A stretch of DNA of 53,819 bases from Alphaproteobacteria bacterium. Lineage in GTDB: Bacteria > Pseudomonadota > Alphaproteobacteria > RF32 > CAG-239. The stretch spans positions 1 through 53,819 of the forward strand of contig JAFTYO010000008.1 of the NCBI GenBank assembly GCA_017464685.1, in the 5' to 3' direction. Under the pieces are notes generated by a model, which saw only the letters and a list, made by a program, of their open reading frames with translations, did not search any database and was not told the DNA's origin. Made by a program: the position numbers and the translations under genes. Shown here one piece after another: positions 1 to 8,212 of the stretch (positions are counted from its first letter, which is position 1; the number at the start of each line of letters is the position of its first letter).

Positions 1-657
1 GTGTACAAAAGGCGTACACAAGCGAAAAAACACCGATTAGATGTGGCACAATTTGGAAGAAGTATGGTGGAGATGCTTGGAGTGTTAGCCATAATCGGAG
101 TTTTATCGGTTGGTGCTATTGCCGGTTACTCAAAAGCGATGTTCAAATATAAACTTAACAAACAAACCGAGCAATTGAGCCAATTATTAAATACATTATA
201 CAGACACAAAGCAAGTTGGGGGAAAAATCCACCTTCAATGAATTTGATACCTTTTTTTGAAGCATTGGGAGAAATACCCGAAGATATGATTAAGGATAAT
301 TCCGAGCATATTTATGATGTGTTTAATTATAGAATAGACCTACGCACAAATGGTTGTAATCCCTTATGTAATGAGGTTATTATCCACTATTATATAGATG
401 ATAATATTGATGTTTGTTTAAATATGATTAATACGGCAAAAAAATTTTCAGATAATTTAGGAAGCATGATATTCGCTAAAGTTACCTCTGATAATGATAT
501 TGCGCAATATACTGATTTTTACCATGGTAATAAATCTTGTACAAGCAACAAAAAATGTCTTAAGGATATGAATATGAATGATATTTATGAGCAGTGTAAA
601 TTTTTAAGTGATAGTACACGAGGTTTTATTGCATTTTTATACAATATAAGTGACTAA
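1..657 (+). CDS. Type IV pseudopilin-like protein, copy 1
   Basis: An exported pilin-like subunit of 218 residues. A basic leader of about 19 residues ends in Gly, followed by RSMVE and a hydrophobic helix (GVLAIIGVLSVGAIAGY). Cleavage after that Gly would put Glu at +5, which is the type IV prepilin (PilD-type) pattern. The rest is a polar C-terminal domain with paired Cys. The GTG start is the first base of the window, so the true start could lie upstream. It is a paralogue of the minus-strand gene at 2731-3360. The 5' halves are almost identical in DNA, while the C-terminal domains share only scattered motifs (YDVFN, IPxEMIK, several Cys). The pilus or secretion machinery it belongs to is not in the window. 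Confidence 0.75.
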   Translation: MYKRRTQAKKHRLDVAQFGRSMVEMLGVLAIIGVLSVGAIAGYSKAMFKYKLNKQTEQLSQLLNTLYRHKASWGKNPPSMNLIPFFEALGEIPEDMIKDNSEHIYDVFNYRIDLRTNGCNPLCNEVIIHYYIDDNIDVCLNMINTAKKFSDNLGSMIFAKVTSDNDIAQYTDFYHGNKSCTSNKKCLKDMNMNDIYEQCKFLSDSTRGFIAFLYNISD

Positions 658-716
658 GAATAATTCTGATTATAGCAAATTTATCCCTTCAAGGGGCATT
701 ATAACAGTTTAAATAC

Positions 717-748
717 AAAAAAGGTGGGAAAATCCCACCGTTCTTTTT
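717..748. terminator. Bidirectional hairpin terminator
   Basis: A GGTGGG stem and TCCCACC arm enclose an AAAA loop, flanked by an A-run on the left and a T-rich run on the right. It sits at the 3' end of the pepF-like gene and could end transcription from either side. Confidence 0.6.
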
Positions 749-2558
749 ACAGTAAGCCTTCCTCCTTGGCCAACTTTTCGATTTCATCGATATAATCGGT
801 GATAACCGAAAGGCCGTTAGCCCAAAAGTCCGGACTGTCAGCATCAATGCCGAATGGCTCAAGCAAGCTCTTGAAGTCTTCGATACCTGTATTTGACAAC
901 ATATCAATGTACAGGTCCGCAAAGCTTTCTTTGAGCTCAAACTCGCTGTTTTCTTCCCATTTCTCGTAGGCTTTGATAAGGTTGTTGACAACCAAACCCG
1001 CAAAAGCGTACGAGTAAACATAGTATGGCATACCGAAAATATGCGAGATGCCCATCCACATATGGTCTGCGTCTTCACCAACATCGAAACCTAAGCAACG
1101 AGATGCTTCTTCCCGCCAAATCTGATTCAATCTGGCAGTAGAAAGTTCACCTTTCTTGCGTTCACGATGAGTTCTCTCCTCGAACTTGTAGAACGAAATC
1201 TGCCTGTGGATAGAATTTATCATATCCCGAACATGTGAAATCAGCAGAGCCAGTTTCTCTCGATTGTTTGTAGCCTTTGAAAGCTGCTGTTTGAACAACA
1301 GATTTTCAGCAAACTCGGAAGCGACCTCAGCCAAACCCGTAGGAGTTGTATCGTTTAAGACTCCGACCTGAGCCGACAGCAGATGATGTACACCGTGTCC
1401 AAGCTCATGAGCAAAAGTGTTTGCATCTCCCGAATTACCAGTGAAGTTGAGCAGAATATAAGGCCATTCACCCCTTATACAGTATGCTCCGCTGGTCTTA
1501 CCCTTATATGTCGGCACATCAATTATGTTGGCATTGACAATCTGTGCCGCATACATTGCATATTCAGGCGAAAAATTGGCATAGGCCTCAAGCACCTGCA
1601 TTACACACTCCGGCCAAGTAATCTTCTTGTCGGCAACCTCAACCGGATTAAAGTTACGGTCCTCATACTTGATGCCGTCAACTTTTGCGAGTTTAGCCAT
1701 CAGTTTGTAGAAACGCTGTGAAATAGGCACATACGAATCCACCACCTCATTAACCATCGCAAGCAAATCTTCTTTGCTGATATGGTTGTGATGCAAACTT
1801 TCGAGTACCGGCTCATCGTGTCCGTACAGTTCGTCATCAATACCCTTATCCTTTAATATCATGTTATAGCACATGGTCAGGACACGAGCATTTTCTTTGT
1901 ACACACGATTCATCTCAACGAGCGCCTGATGTCTGTCCTCAGCCGACTTCGACCTCATTTTGGCACTGATTTCCGCCTCATTGAGTACCTTCTTCTTGAA
2001 CTTGAACTTCATACTTGCACAAGTTTCATCATACAATCTGTCCCAAGATGAAGACACCAAAGACTTCTTGTTGATGATAAAGGTTGCACCTTCGGATAAT
2101 GCCCAGTAGCCGACAAACAGCGACTGTAACCACGAAATCCAGCGATGAAGCTTAGGATGATTCAAGAATTCAAGTTTCTTGAAATCCGGCAACGCATTGA
2201 GTTCATAGTGAATAAAGCTCAATGCCTCGAAAGCCCGAGAGACATCTTCGTTTACCTTTGACTTGAACTGTGAAACCTTTTCATCTGTCTTATGCGTATC
2301 AGAATACAGAAACGCAAAATATGACAACTTGCGGCTAAGCTCAATGATGGTCTCATACTTTCTGAGCAAAATGCTGAGTTCGTAAGGCTCCATCTCAACG
2401 ATTGTACCACGATACATCGACACTTCTTTGGCCAGCTTTTCAAACGACTTCAAATCAGCTGCAATCTGCGGATCGTCCATATTAGCATAAAATGCAACAG
2501 ACAAATCCCAATTCGGCAAACTGTTTGCCAAATTGATAGAAATTGTTGAATTATTCAT
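747..2558 (-). CDS. pepF: M3 family oligoendopeptidase (PepF-like)
   Basis: A cytoplasmic zinc metallopeptidase that degrades short peptides. The 603-residue length is typical of the M3B oligoendopeptidase F group. The zinc motif HELGH is near residue 384 in the context FAHELGHGVHH, and the downstream Glu-bearing helix (LAEVASEFAENLL) supplies the third ligand. The C-terminal third has the GISHIFGMPYYVYSYAFA block usual in the family. The gene lies between two outward pseudopilin-like paralogues and is not obviously in an operon with them. No strong Shine-Dalgarno sequence is seen before the ATG. Its codons are more GC-rich than those of its neighbours, which may reflect higher expression or a different origin. 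Confidence 0.93.
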   Translation of the reverse strand: MNNSTISINLANSLPNWDLSVAFYANMDDPQIAADLKSFEKLAKEVSMYRGTIVEMEPYELSILLRKYETIIELSRKLSYFAFLYSDTHKTDEKVSQFKSKVNEDVSRAFEALSFIHYELNALPDFKKLEFLNHPKLHRWISWLQSLFVGYWALSEGATFIINKKSLVSSSWDRLYDETCASMKFKFKKKVLNEAEISAKMRSKSAEDRHQALVEMNRVYKENARVLTMCYNMILKDKGIDDELYGHDEPVLESLHHNHISKEDLLAMVNEVVDSYVPISQRFYKLMAKLAKVDGIKYEDRNFNPVEVADKKITWPECVMQVLEAYANFSPEYAMYAAQIVNANIIDVPTYKGKTSGAYCIRGEWPYILLNFTGNSGDANTFAHELGHGVHHLLSAQVGVLNDTTPTGLAEVASEFAENLLFKQQLSKATNNREKLALLISHVRDMINSIHRQISFYKFEERTHRERKKGELSTARLNQIWREEASRCLGFDVGEDADHMWMGISHIFGMPYYVYSYAFAGLVVNNLIKAYEKWEENSEFELKESFADLYIDMLSNTGIEDFKSLLEPFGIDADSPDFWANGLSVITDYIDEIEKLAKEEGLL

Positions 2559-2730
2559 AATAGAAAAAATTAAGAATTAATTGACATAATTTTATTTTAC
2601 TATTATCACAATAGCTTTATTTTATAGCAAAGTCAAGAAAATTTGTACATATATTTACATTTTTGGCTATTCTTATTTTAATCCACTTGAAACTTACATT
2701 TTTCTTCTCTTCTATCTATCATCTCAAAGT

Positions 2731-3360
2731 TTAAGCACTACAACTGAATAAATAAGCGATACTGCAGTGGTTTGAGTTAATGCATTTATCACACATTTCT
2801 TGTATGTTCGCTAAATTTAGGGTGCGTATACATTGACCTGAATTTACACAGTGTGCATGAAAATTACCATAATACCATTGTTGTGGATTTTCATTATCTA
2901 TTGAATTAGCATTAATACCTAATGCATAAATTTCATCACCAAACCCTTTAACCACATTAAAGATATTTATACAACTTTCATAGTTTTTGCTATCCTTATC
3001 TGAGAAACTAAAAACAAATTGCACAAAAGTATCGACCTGACGCGAAATACTTATAGGAATATTAAAAACATCATATATATAAAATTCATTAGTTCCTTTA
3101 ATCATTTCTGTCGGAATAATATTTAATGTTTTATAATAAGGGAACAAATTTTCACCGGCAATCGTAGAAGAAAAAAACGATTTATGTTCTATAAGACCGG
3201 ATAATATTGTAGTTATTTGTTCAGTTTGCTTATTAAGCTTATATTTTTCCATCGCCTTTGAGTAACCTGCAATACCACCAACAGATAAAACTCCGATTAT
3301 GGCTAACACTCCAAGCATCTCCACCATACTTCTTCCAAACTCACAAACTTTTCTCATCAA
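2731..3360 (-). CDS. Type IV pseudopilin-like protein, copy 2
   Basis: A 209-residue paralogue of the gene at position 1. A very short leader (MMRKVCEFG) precedes RSMVEML and the hydrophobic helix, again giving Gly at -1 and Glu at +5 for prepilin peptidase. The C-terminal domain is Cys-rich near its end (CxxS...CxKC) and ends in FSCSA. The first roughly 130 coding bases after the cleavage motif are nearly identical to copy 1, but the remainder is strongly diverged. Upstream there is a good AGGAG ribosome site (TAGGAGTTAGTTG) and then the TTGC-polyA-CGGTTTATGATG block shared with the two DUF4402-like genes. Confidence 0.78.
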   Translation of the reverse strand: MMRKVCEFGRSMVEMLGVLAIIGVLSVGGIAGYSKAMEKYKLNKQTEQITTILSGLIEHKSFFSSTIAGENLFPYYKTLNIIPTEMIKGTNEFYIYDVFNIPISISRQVDTFVQFVFSFSDKDSKNYESCINIFNVVKGFGDEIYALGINANSIDNENPQQWYYGNFHAHCVNSGQCIRTLNLANIQEMCDKCINSNHCSIAYLFSCSA

Positions 3361-3386
3361 CTAACTCCTATAATATATTTTGAGCT

Positions 3387-3508
3387 CATCATAAACCGTT
3401 TTTTTTTGCAATTTATACGAGTCTTCTTTGTGGATATTTAGTCATTTATGATGTGTGTCTCTCAATATCGTCATTTCTGCGCCTGATCGCTAGCGAAGAT
3501 TAAACGCC
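3387..3508. repeat. Dispersed upstream repeat, copy A
   Basis: About 120 bp match 38906-39029 at roughly 90 percent by eye. The block starts with CATCATAAACCG, runs through a T tract (9 T here, 12 in the other copies), TTTATACGAGTCTTCTTTG and CTCTCAATATCGTCAT, and ends with GCGAAGATTAAACGCC. It lies immediately upstream of pseudopilin copy 2 and abuts the DUF4402-like 3' fragment on its other side. Confidence 0.8.
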
Positions 3509-3754
3509 GGTATCAAGCAACTGTATGACTATATTGAGAAAAGCACCGCTACATCATATTATGATTCTATATATGTTACTGCTATCAAAACTGCTGAAAG
3601 AATTGACTGCGAAAACATTGATGATACTGACGGAGGAAATTGTGCTTTATCTGTTAGGCATGTGTCAGGAGATGCCGGATTAACACTTTCTATACCTGAA
3701 AATGTTGTACCTGACCATTATCAAGCTACTGTTATTCTTACTGCTACTTATTAA
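3494..3754 (+). pseudogene. Orphan 3' end of a DUF4402-like gene
   Basis: An open frame without a plausible start codon or ribosome site, running from the end of repeat copy A to a TAA. The translation has two Cys and ends in VVPDHYQATVILTATY. That matches the C-terminal strand pattern of the DUF4402-like proteins encoded here (compare AGEYTGSFIVTYTY at 38372-38836). The N-terminal signal peptide and first half of the domain are missing. It is either a deletion remnant or a promoterless cassette. It ends just before a hairpin terminator at 3790-3817. Confidence 0.65.
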
Positions 3755-3789
3755 AAAAACACTATCTTGGTGCAGTATTTAAAAATATC

Positions 3790-3817
3790 AAAAAGCCTCG
3801 CAAATGCGAGGCTTTTT
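3790..3817. terminator. Bidirectional hairpin terminator
   Basis: AAAAAGCCTCGCA pairs with TGCGAGGCTTTTT around an AA loop. It lies between the DUF4402-like fragment and the convergent hypothetical gene ending at 3821. Confidence 0.85.
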
Positions 3818-3820
3818 GAT

Positions 3821-4330
3821 TTACCATTCAACCGGCATATCTCTTACCTTTTTAGGCATTTTGCCGGTATACAATATGCAAGTTAAGGCGTGTCTTTCAA
3901 GGTCATCATTATAGACATCCCAGACATAAGGGCTTGAGGCATAAAGCTCAAACGCAACCACCTTATCTCGCAATTCTTCAGGTATTTGGTACAACACCTC
4001 ATAAACCGAAGGCTTGATAAACAACGGATAGCCGCACTTGTGATAAGTGGTAATTTTGGCTATCTGCTTTAGGCTTGAAGCTCTGCCATACACTTCGTTG
4101 TTTGCAATGAAAGTGTAGCTCTGATTAAAAATCTTCCCGCCGTCCATCCAATATTTGAGTGGTTTCGGGTCGTTATAAATACTGAGCCTTCCGTTTTCAT
4201 CTTTGCTGGCAACAGGTCTGATGCGTTTTGCAAGCTCCAAGGCTTTTTCTTGAGGGAGTTGTTTCTCAAGATATTCAAGCTGTGCTCTGATTTGAATGAT
4301 GTTCTGGCTTTCGCCGATGGTTTTATTCAT
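3821..4330 (-). CDS. Hypothetical protein
   Basis: About 169 residues, soluble, with no signal peptide or membrane segment. I do not recognise the family. The N-terminus is a charged helix (ESQNIIQIRAQLEYLEKQL), followed by a mixed region rich in aromatic residues (KYWMDGG, SYTFIANNEVYGR) and a C-terminus ending in MPVEW. The frame stays open upstream to 4447. I chose the ATG at 4330 because the longer start would overlap the strong promoter of the divergent mla operon (4435-4462), and the extra 39 residues look like translated AT-rich intergenic DNA. It is divergent from mlaE. Confidence 0.7.
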   Translation of the reverse strand: MNKTIGESQNIIQIRAQLEYLEKQLPQEKALELAKRIRPVASKDENGRLSIYNDPKPLKYWMDGGKIFNQSYTFIANNEVYGRASSLKQIAKITTYHKCGYPLFIKPSVYEVLYQIPEELRDKVVAFELYASSPYVWDVYNDDLERHALTCILYTGKMPKKVRDMPVEW

Positions 4331-4434
4331 AATTGACAGATTTATATGTTTATGAAAATAGATATACATTGGTTTTGACAAAAAAGCAAGATGTTTTTTT
4401 AAAAATTTACATACCTTACTTGTATTGTTTTTCT

Positions 4435-4462
4435 TTGACAGCAACATTATTTTATTTATGAT
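4435..4462 (+). promoter_or_regulatory. Sigma-70-type promoter of the mla operon
   Basis: TTGACA at 4435-4440, a 16-base spacer, and TATGAT at 4457-4462, about 35 bases upstream of the mlaE TTG start. The match to the consensus is close. Confidence 0.75.
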
Positions 4463-4497
4463 AAAAATCTGTTACATCCTATCGGAGTGCTAAAAAT

Positions 4498-5604
4498 TTG
4501 GGTGATATAATTTTAACATTACAAGACAAAACCTTAACACTTACTCTCAAAGGCAATTTTATTGATTTTGAGGACGGTAAATTATACCAAAACATTGCAG
4601 GTTATTTACCTGAAAACATCATTATCAACGGACTTGAAATCAACAAATGGGATTCTTCACTTTTGCTTATATTATTTAACTTAAATAAATATGCGAATGA
4701 AAACAACATCAAAATTGAAAATTTATATATGCCGCAAGGTCTTATAAAAATGCTAAAGTTGGCTTTGGTCGTCCCCGAACATATAAACCGAGAAACTATG
4801 CCTGCAAATGAAAGTATATTGGAAAAAATCGGCGGTTTCGGTTTAAATGTATGGCAAAATACCCTAAAAGGAACAATTTTTATGATGACCTGTTTTAAGT
4901 CCTTATGGCTTTTTATAAGACGAAAAAGCTCCGCTCGTAAGACAGATTTTTTATTTGCTTTTGAAGAATGCGGACCCAACGCAATGTCTATTGTGGCTCT
5001 GATTAGTTTTATGGTCGGGCTAATTTTGGCCTTTGTCGGTGCCATACAACTTAAAAATTTCGGTGCACAGGTTTTTGTGGCCGATTTGGTAACCATCGGT
5101 ACAATTCGTATTATGGGTGCCATTATGGTCGGTATTATTATGGCCGGCAGAACAGGCGCTTCGTTTGCCGCCACAATCGGCTCAATGCAGGTAAACGAAG
5201 AAATTGACGCCTTAAAAACAATGGGTATATCGTGGGCGGAGTTTTTGGTTGCTCCTCGTATGGCATCACTTGTAATTGCCATGCCTTTTTTAACCATGTG
5301 GGCTGATTTTTTCGGTATTTCAGGCGGTGCTTTTGTCGGGATTTTGGCTCTTGATATTCCGGCAACCGAATATTTTAATCATGCTTTTAATGCTTGGAGT
5401 ATGAAAAACTTTTGGGTAGGAATTTTTCACGGATTTATCTTTGGCTTTATCATTTCGCTTTGCGGTTGTTACTATGGTATAAATTCTTCCAAAAATGCCG
5501 ATGGTGTAGGAATTGCAACAACCAAAGCGGTAGTATCCTCTGTTGTGTGGCTGATTGTAGCAACCGGTATCATTACCTTTGTTTTTGAAAGGCTCGGAAT
5601 ATGA
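4498..5604 (+). CDS. mlaE: MCE/Mla-type ABC transporter permease with N-terminal STAS domain
   Basis: Inner-membrane permease of an MCE (mammalian cell entry) phospholipid transporter that moves lipids between the inner and outer membrane. Residues 1 to about 100 form a STAS-like domain (LTLTLKGNFIDF, WDSSLLLILFNL). This equals a fused MlaB, an arrangement known in alphaproteobacteria. Residues about 130-368 are the hydrophobic MlaE permease with the family block GRTGASFAATIGSMQVNEEI. The start is TTG, with GGAG about 11 bases upstream. The gene is first in a four-gene operon and overlaps mlaF by four bases (ATGA). Confidence 0.92.
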   Translation: MGDIILTLQDKTLTLTLKGNFIDFEDGKLYQNIAGYLPENIIINGLEINKWDSSLLLILFNLNKYANENNIKIENLYMPQGLIKMLKLALVVPEHINRETMPANESILEKIGGFGLNVWQNTLKGTIFMMTCFKSLWLFIRRKSSARKTDFLFAFEECGPNAMSIVALISFMVGLILAFVGAIQLKNFGAQVFVADLVTIGTIRIMGAIMVGIIMAGRTGASFAATIGSMQVNEEIDALKTMGISWAEFLVAPRMASLVIAMPFLTMWADFFGISGGAFVGILALDIPATEYFNHAFNAWSMKNFWVGIFHGFIFGFIISLCGCYYGINSSKNADGVGIATTKAVVSSVVWLIVATGIITFVFERLGI

Positions 5605-6365
5605 AAAGTAAAATTGCGGCAAAAAATATGGATATCGGTTATGAAAAAAAAGTTATTATCAAAAATGCAACTTTTGAAGTAAATAATAATGATATTTTTA
5701 TCATAATGGGCGCTTCCGGTTGCGGTAAAAGTACAATGCTTAAAGTATTAACCGGTCTAATGCCGCCATTAAAAGGTAATTTTTACATTGATGATATCGA
5801 CTATATTAAAGCAGATGAACAGACCAAACTCGAAATTATGAAAAAAGTCGGTGTTTTGTATCAAAGCGGCGGGTTGTTTTCTTCCATGACTTTGGCCGAA
5901 AATGTGGCTTTACCTTTGCAAAAATACAGCTCATATTCTAAAAAAGCCATTGATGATTTAGTCAGTTTAAAACTGGCTCTTGTCGGTTTGGACGGTTATA
6001 ATGATTATTATCCGTCACAAATAAGCGGAGGAATGAAAAAACGAGCCGGCCTTGCAAGAGCCTTAGCGCTAGACCCCGAAATTGTATATTTTGATGAGCC
6101 TTCTGCCGGTCTTGACCCTTTGAGTTCGGCACGACTTGATAATTTGATGCAGGATATAAATCAAAATCTTAAAACCACATTGGTTGTGGTTACTCACGAA
6201 TTGTCATCTATTTTTGCCATCGGTACAAACTCCATTTTTTTAGATGCAAAAACTAAAACCGTAAAAGCAAGAGGAAACCCTGCTCAAATATTAAAAAATC
6301 CGCCCAATGAAGATGTTTATAATTTTTTAACACGAGGAAAATATGATGAAAAAAGAGCCGAATAA
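5601..6365 (+). CDS. mlaF: MCE/Mla-type ABC transporter ATPase
   Basis: Cytoplasmic ATPase partner of the MlaE permease. Walker A is GASGCGKST at residues 37-45, the signature SGGMKKRAGLARAL is near residue 139, and Walker B with its catalytic Glu is VYFDEP near 162-167. The switch His is in VVTHEL. At 254 residues it has the normal length of the family. It overlaps mlaE by four bases and mlaD by 23 bases, so translational coupling of the complex is likely. Confidence 0.95.
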   Translation: MKSKIAAKNMDIGYEKKVIIKNATFEVNNNDIFIIMGASGCGKSTMLKVLTGLMPPLKGNFYIDDIDYIKADEQTKLEIMKKVGVLYQSGGLFSSMTLAENVALPLQKYSSYSKKAIDDLVSLKLALVGLDGYNDYYPSQISGGMKKRAGLARALALDPEIVYFDEPSAGLDPLSSARLDNLMQDINQNLKTTLVVVTHELSSIFAIGTNSIFLDAKTKTVKARGNPAQILKNPPNEDVYNFLTRGKYDEKRAE

Positions 6366-7134
6366 AAAACGCATTGCCATGTTTATGATTTTAGGACTTT
6401 TAATCATTTCGGCCATAATCTTAAAAAGTGTTGCCGATAACTTTTTTACACATCGAACAAATTTGGCCGTTATGTATTTTAACGAATCCATTAAGGGATT
6501 AAACATCGGCTCTCCCGTGGTGTTTAAAGGGGTGCAGGTAGGAAAAGTCGTTGATATAAAAATCATCACCAATCCGGAAACTTTAGAGTTTAACATTCCG
6601 GTATATGTTCGCTTTGCCAAGGACGGTGATGTCAGCTCTTTAAGTTTTTATAAAGAAATGAACAAAAAAGATGTGTGGAAATCGCTCGTAAACAAAGGAT
6701 TAAGGGCAAAACTCATTTCTCAAAATTTGCTTACCGGTCAACTGATGATTGAGCTTCAGATGTTACCCGATACTCCGATAGAGTTAAAAAAGCCCCATGA
6801 TGATAACACTTTGGAAATTCCGACCGCTCTTTCAACCGTTGCCGGTTTATCAAAAGATTTGCAGGATTTACCGATTAAAAAAATTGTCACCAGACTTGAT
6901 AATATTTTGGGAGAGCTTGAAACAGAACTTCCGAATATATTACCTCGCTTTGCCGAGCTCGGCAAAAAGCTAAACACTTACACCGATAAATCAATACCGG
7001 CAACCAATCAGACCTTAAATCAACTGAGTACAACTTTAAAAGATGTATCAGAGGCGGCTAAATCTATCAAAAATCTGGCGGATTATTTAGAACAACACCC
7101 TGATTCGATTTTGAAAGGAAAGAATAAACCATGA
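6343..7134 (+). CDS. mlaD: MCE domain protein (periplasmic substrate carrier)
   Basis: Periplasmic, inner-membrane-anchored MCE protein that forms the lipid-binding ring of the transporter. There is one N-terminal membrane helix at about residues 10-28, then the MCE domain at about 36-115 (GLNIGSPVVFKGVQVGKV), and an extended helical tail. At 263 residues it is longer than the roughly 180-residue E. coli MlaD. The C-terminal coiled-coil-like stretch (TLNQLSTTLKDVSEAAKSIK) resembles alphaproteobacterial MlaD/Ttg2C forms. It overlaps the following lipoprotein gene by four bases. Confidence 0.92.
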   Translation: MMKKEPNKKRIAMFMILGLLIISAIILKSVADNFFTHRTNLAVMYFNESIKGLNIGSPVVFKGVQVGKVVDIKIITNPETLEFNIPVYVRFAKDGDVSSLSFYKEMNKKDVWKSLVNKGLRAKLISQNLLTGQLMIELQMLPDTPIELKKPHDDNTLEIPTALSTVAGLSKDLQDLPIKKIVTRLDNILGELETELPNILPRFAELGKKLNTYTDKSIPATNQTLNQLSTTLKDVSEAAKSIKNLADYLEQHPDSILKGKNKP

Positions 7135-7688
7135 AAAAATTTTTGTACGTTTTAAGTTTTTTATTTATTTCGGGTTGCTTTTCTACTCCGAACAGCAATT
7201 TTTATATGTTGCAATCTTTAAGTCAAAAAACGGTTTCGGATAAAAAACTCCAATTACAGATTTATGATATTTCAATACCCGAATATATTGATAAACCGCA
7301 AATTGTTTTGCAAGAAGCAGATTCACCCGAGCTTGAAATTTCCGAATTTAATCGTTGGGGCTCCAATTTAAGTTCTATGATAAAAAACACCCTAATCAAT
7401 GACTTATCCGTTAATTTGCCAAACGCAAAAATTTTGCCTCTGGCTTACGGAATAAACACACAATATGTCGTAAAAATTCAAATCGAAAAATTAAGCGGGT
7501 GGTTAAAAGATAAAGCAATTTTAAAGGCAAACTGGCAAATCTTAAATGCCAAAGGGAAAGTTTTGGCTTTTCAAACTTTTACATTTGAAGAACAAGCCGG
7601 AAAAACTTATGCCTCTTATGTTAAAGCTCAAAGCAAACTCTTGGCCGATTTATCCTTTGTAATTGCCGATAAGTTAAAAAATATGTAA
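7131..7688 (+). CDS. ABC-type transport auxiliary lipoprotein (DUF330/PqiC-like)
   Basis: Outer-membrane-directed lipoprotein. The signal peptide ends in the lipobox FISGC, with Cys16 as the lipid-modified residue. The body carries the YxL...P.Y motif usual in the ABC_trans_aux/YmbA family (NFYMLQSL, DISIPEYIDKPQIV, FNRWGSNLSSMI). In pqi-type operons this lipoprotein sits at the outer membrane and works with an MCE protein. As the last gene of the mlaEFD operon it probably provides an outer-membrane partner. A MlaA/MlaC pair also exists at 41.4-42.8 kb. Confidence 0.85.
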   Translation: MKKFLYVLSFLFISGCFSTPNSNFYMLQSLSQKTVSDKKLQLQIYDISIPEYIDKPQIVLQEADSPELEISEFNRWGSNLSSMIKNTLINDLSVNLPNAKILPLAYGINTQYVVKIQIEKLSGWLKDKAILKANWQILNAKGKVLAFQTFTFEEQAGKTYASYVKAQSKLLADLSFVIADKLKNM

Positions 7689-7689
7689 T

Positions 7690-8142
7690 TTATCGCTTGC
7701 TTTGAAAAAAAGCCTTTAACATTTTTGCCGATTGTTCGGCTAGCACCGATGATACAACTTCAGGTCTATGATGACAGGTTTTGCTTTGATAAAATTTTGT
7801 TCCGCTGACCACCGCTCCGCCTTTTTCATCAATTGCACCAAAGACAAGTTTTCTGATGCGAGCAAACGAAATGGCAGCCGCACACATGGCGCAAGGCTCT
7901 AGTGTAACATATAAATCAAGTCCCCAAAGTCTTTTAGCTTTGAGCTTTTTGCAAGCTTTACGCAAAGCTAAAATTTCGGCATGAGCGGTCACATCTTTGC
8001 CATATTCGGTTTTGTTATATGCTCTTGCAACAATTTTGCCGTCTTGCGGGTCAACTATAACGGCTCCAATTGGCACTTCATCAAAAATATAAGCTTTTTT
8101 TGCCTGCTCCAATGCTTTTTGCATATATTTAATCTCAGTCAT
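7690..8142 (-). CDS. tadA: tRNA-specific adenosine deaminase TadA
   Basis: Deaminates A34 of tRNA-Arg(ACG) to inosine. The 150-residue protein carries the zinc and catalytic signature HAE at residues 54-56 and PCAMC with Cys84 and Cys87, plus the ARIRKLVFGA block typical of the tRNA deaminase rather than free-base deaminases. It is convergent with the mla operon (two bases between the stops) and divergent from rluB. Confidence 0.95.
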   Translation of the reverse strand: MTEIKYMQKALEQAKKAYIFDEVPIGAVIVDPQDGKIVARAYNKTEYGKDVTAHAEILALRKACKKLKAKRLWGLDLYVTLEPCAMCAAAISFARIRKLVFGAIDEKGGAVVSGTKFYQSKTCHHRPEVVSSVLAEQSAKMLKAFFQSKR

Positions 8143-8212
8143 AAATATCCTTTGAAATTTTAAAAAACTTAAAGTATATTAACCTAAAAGCTAAAAAAAA
8201 GGAAGAAAAAAA

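Noticed and set aside
4331..4447. Longer N-terminus for the hypothetical gene ending at 3821
   Set aside because: It would overlap the mla promoter and its translation looks like AT-rich intergenic sequence.
4602..5297. 231-codon minus-strand frame inside mlaE
   Set aside because: Antisense shadow of a clear permease gene, with no ribosome site or protein-like features.
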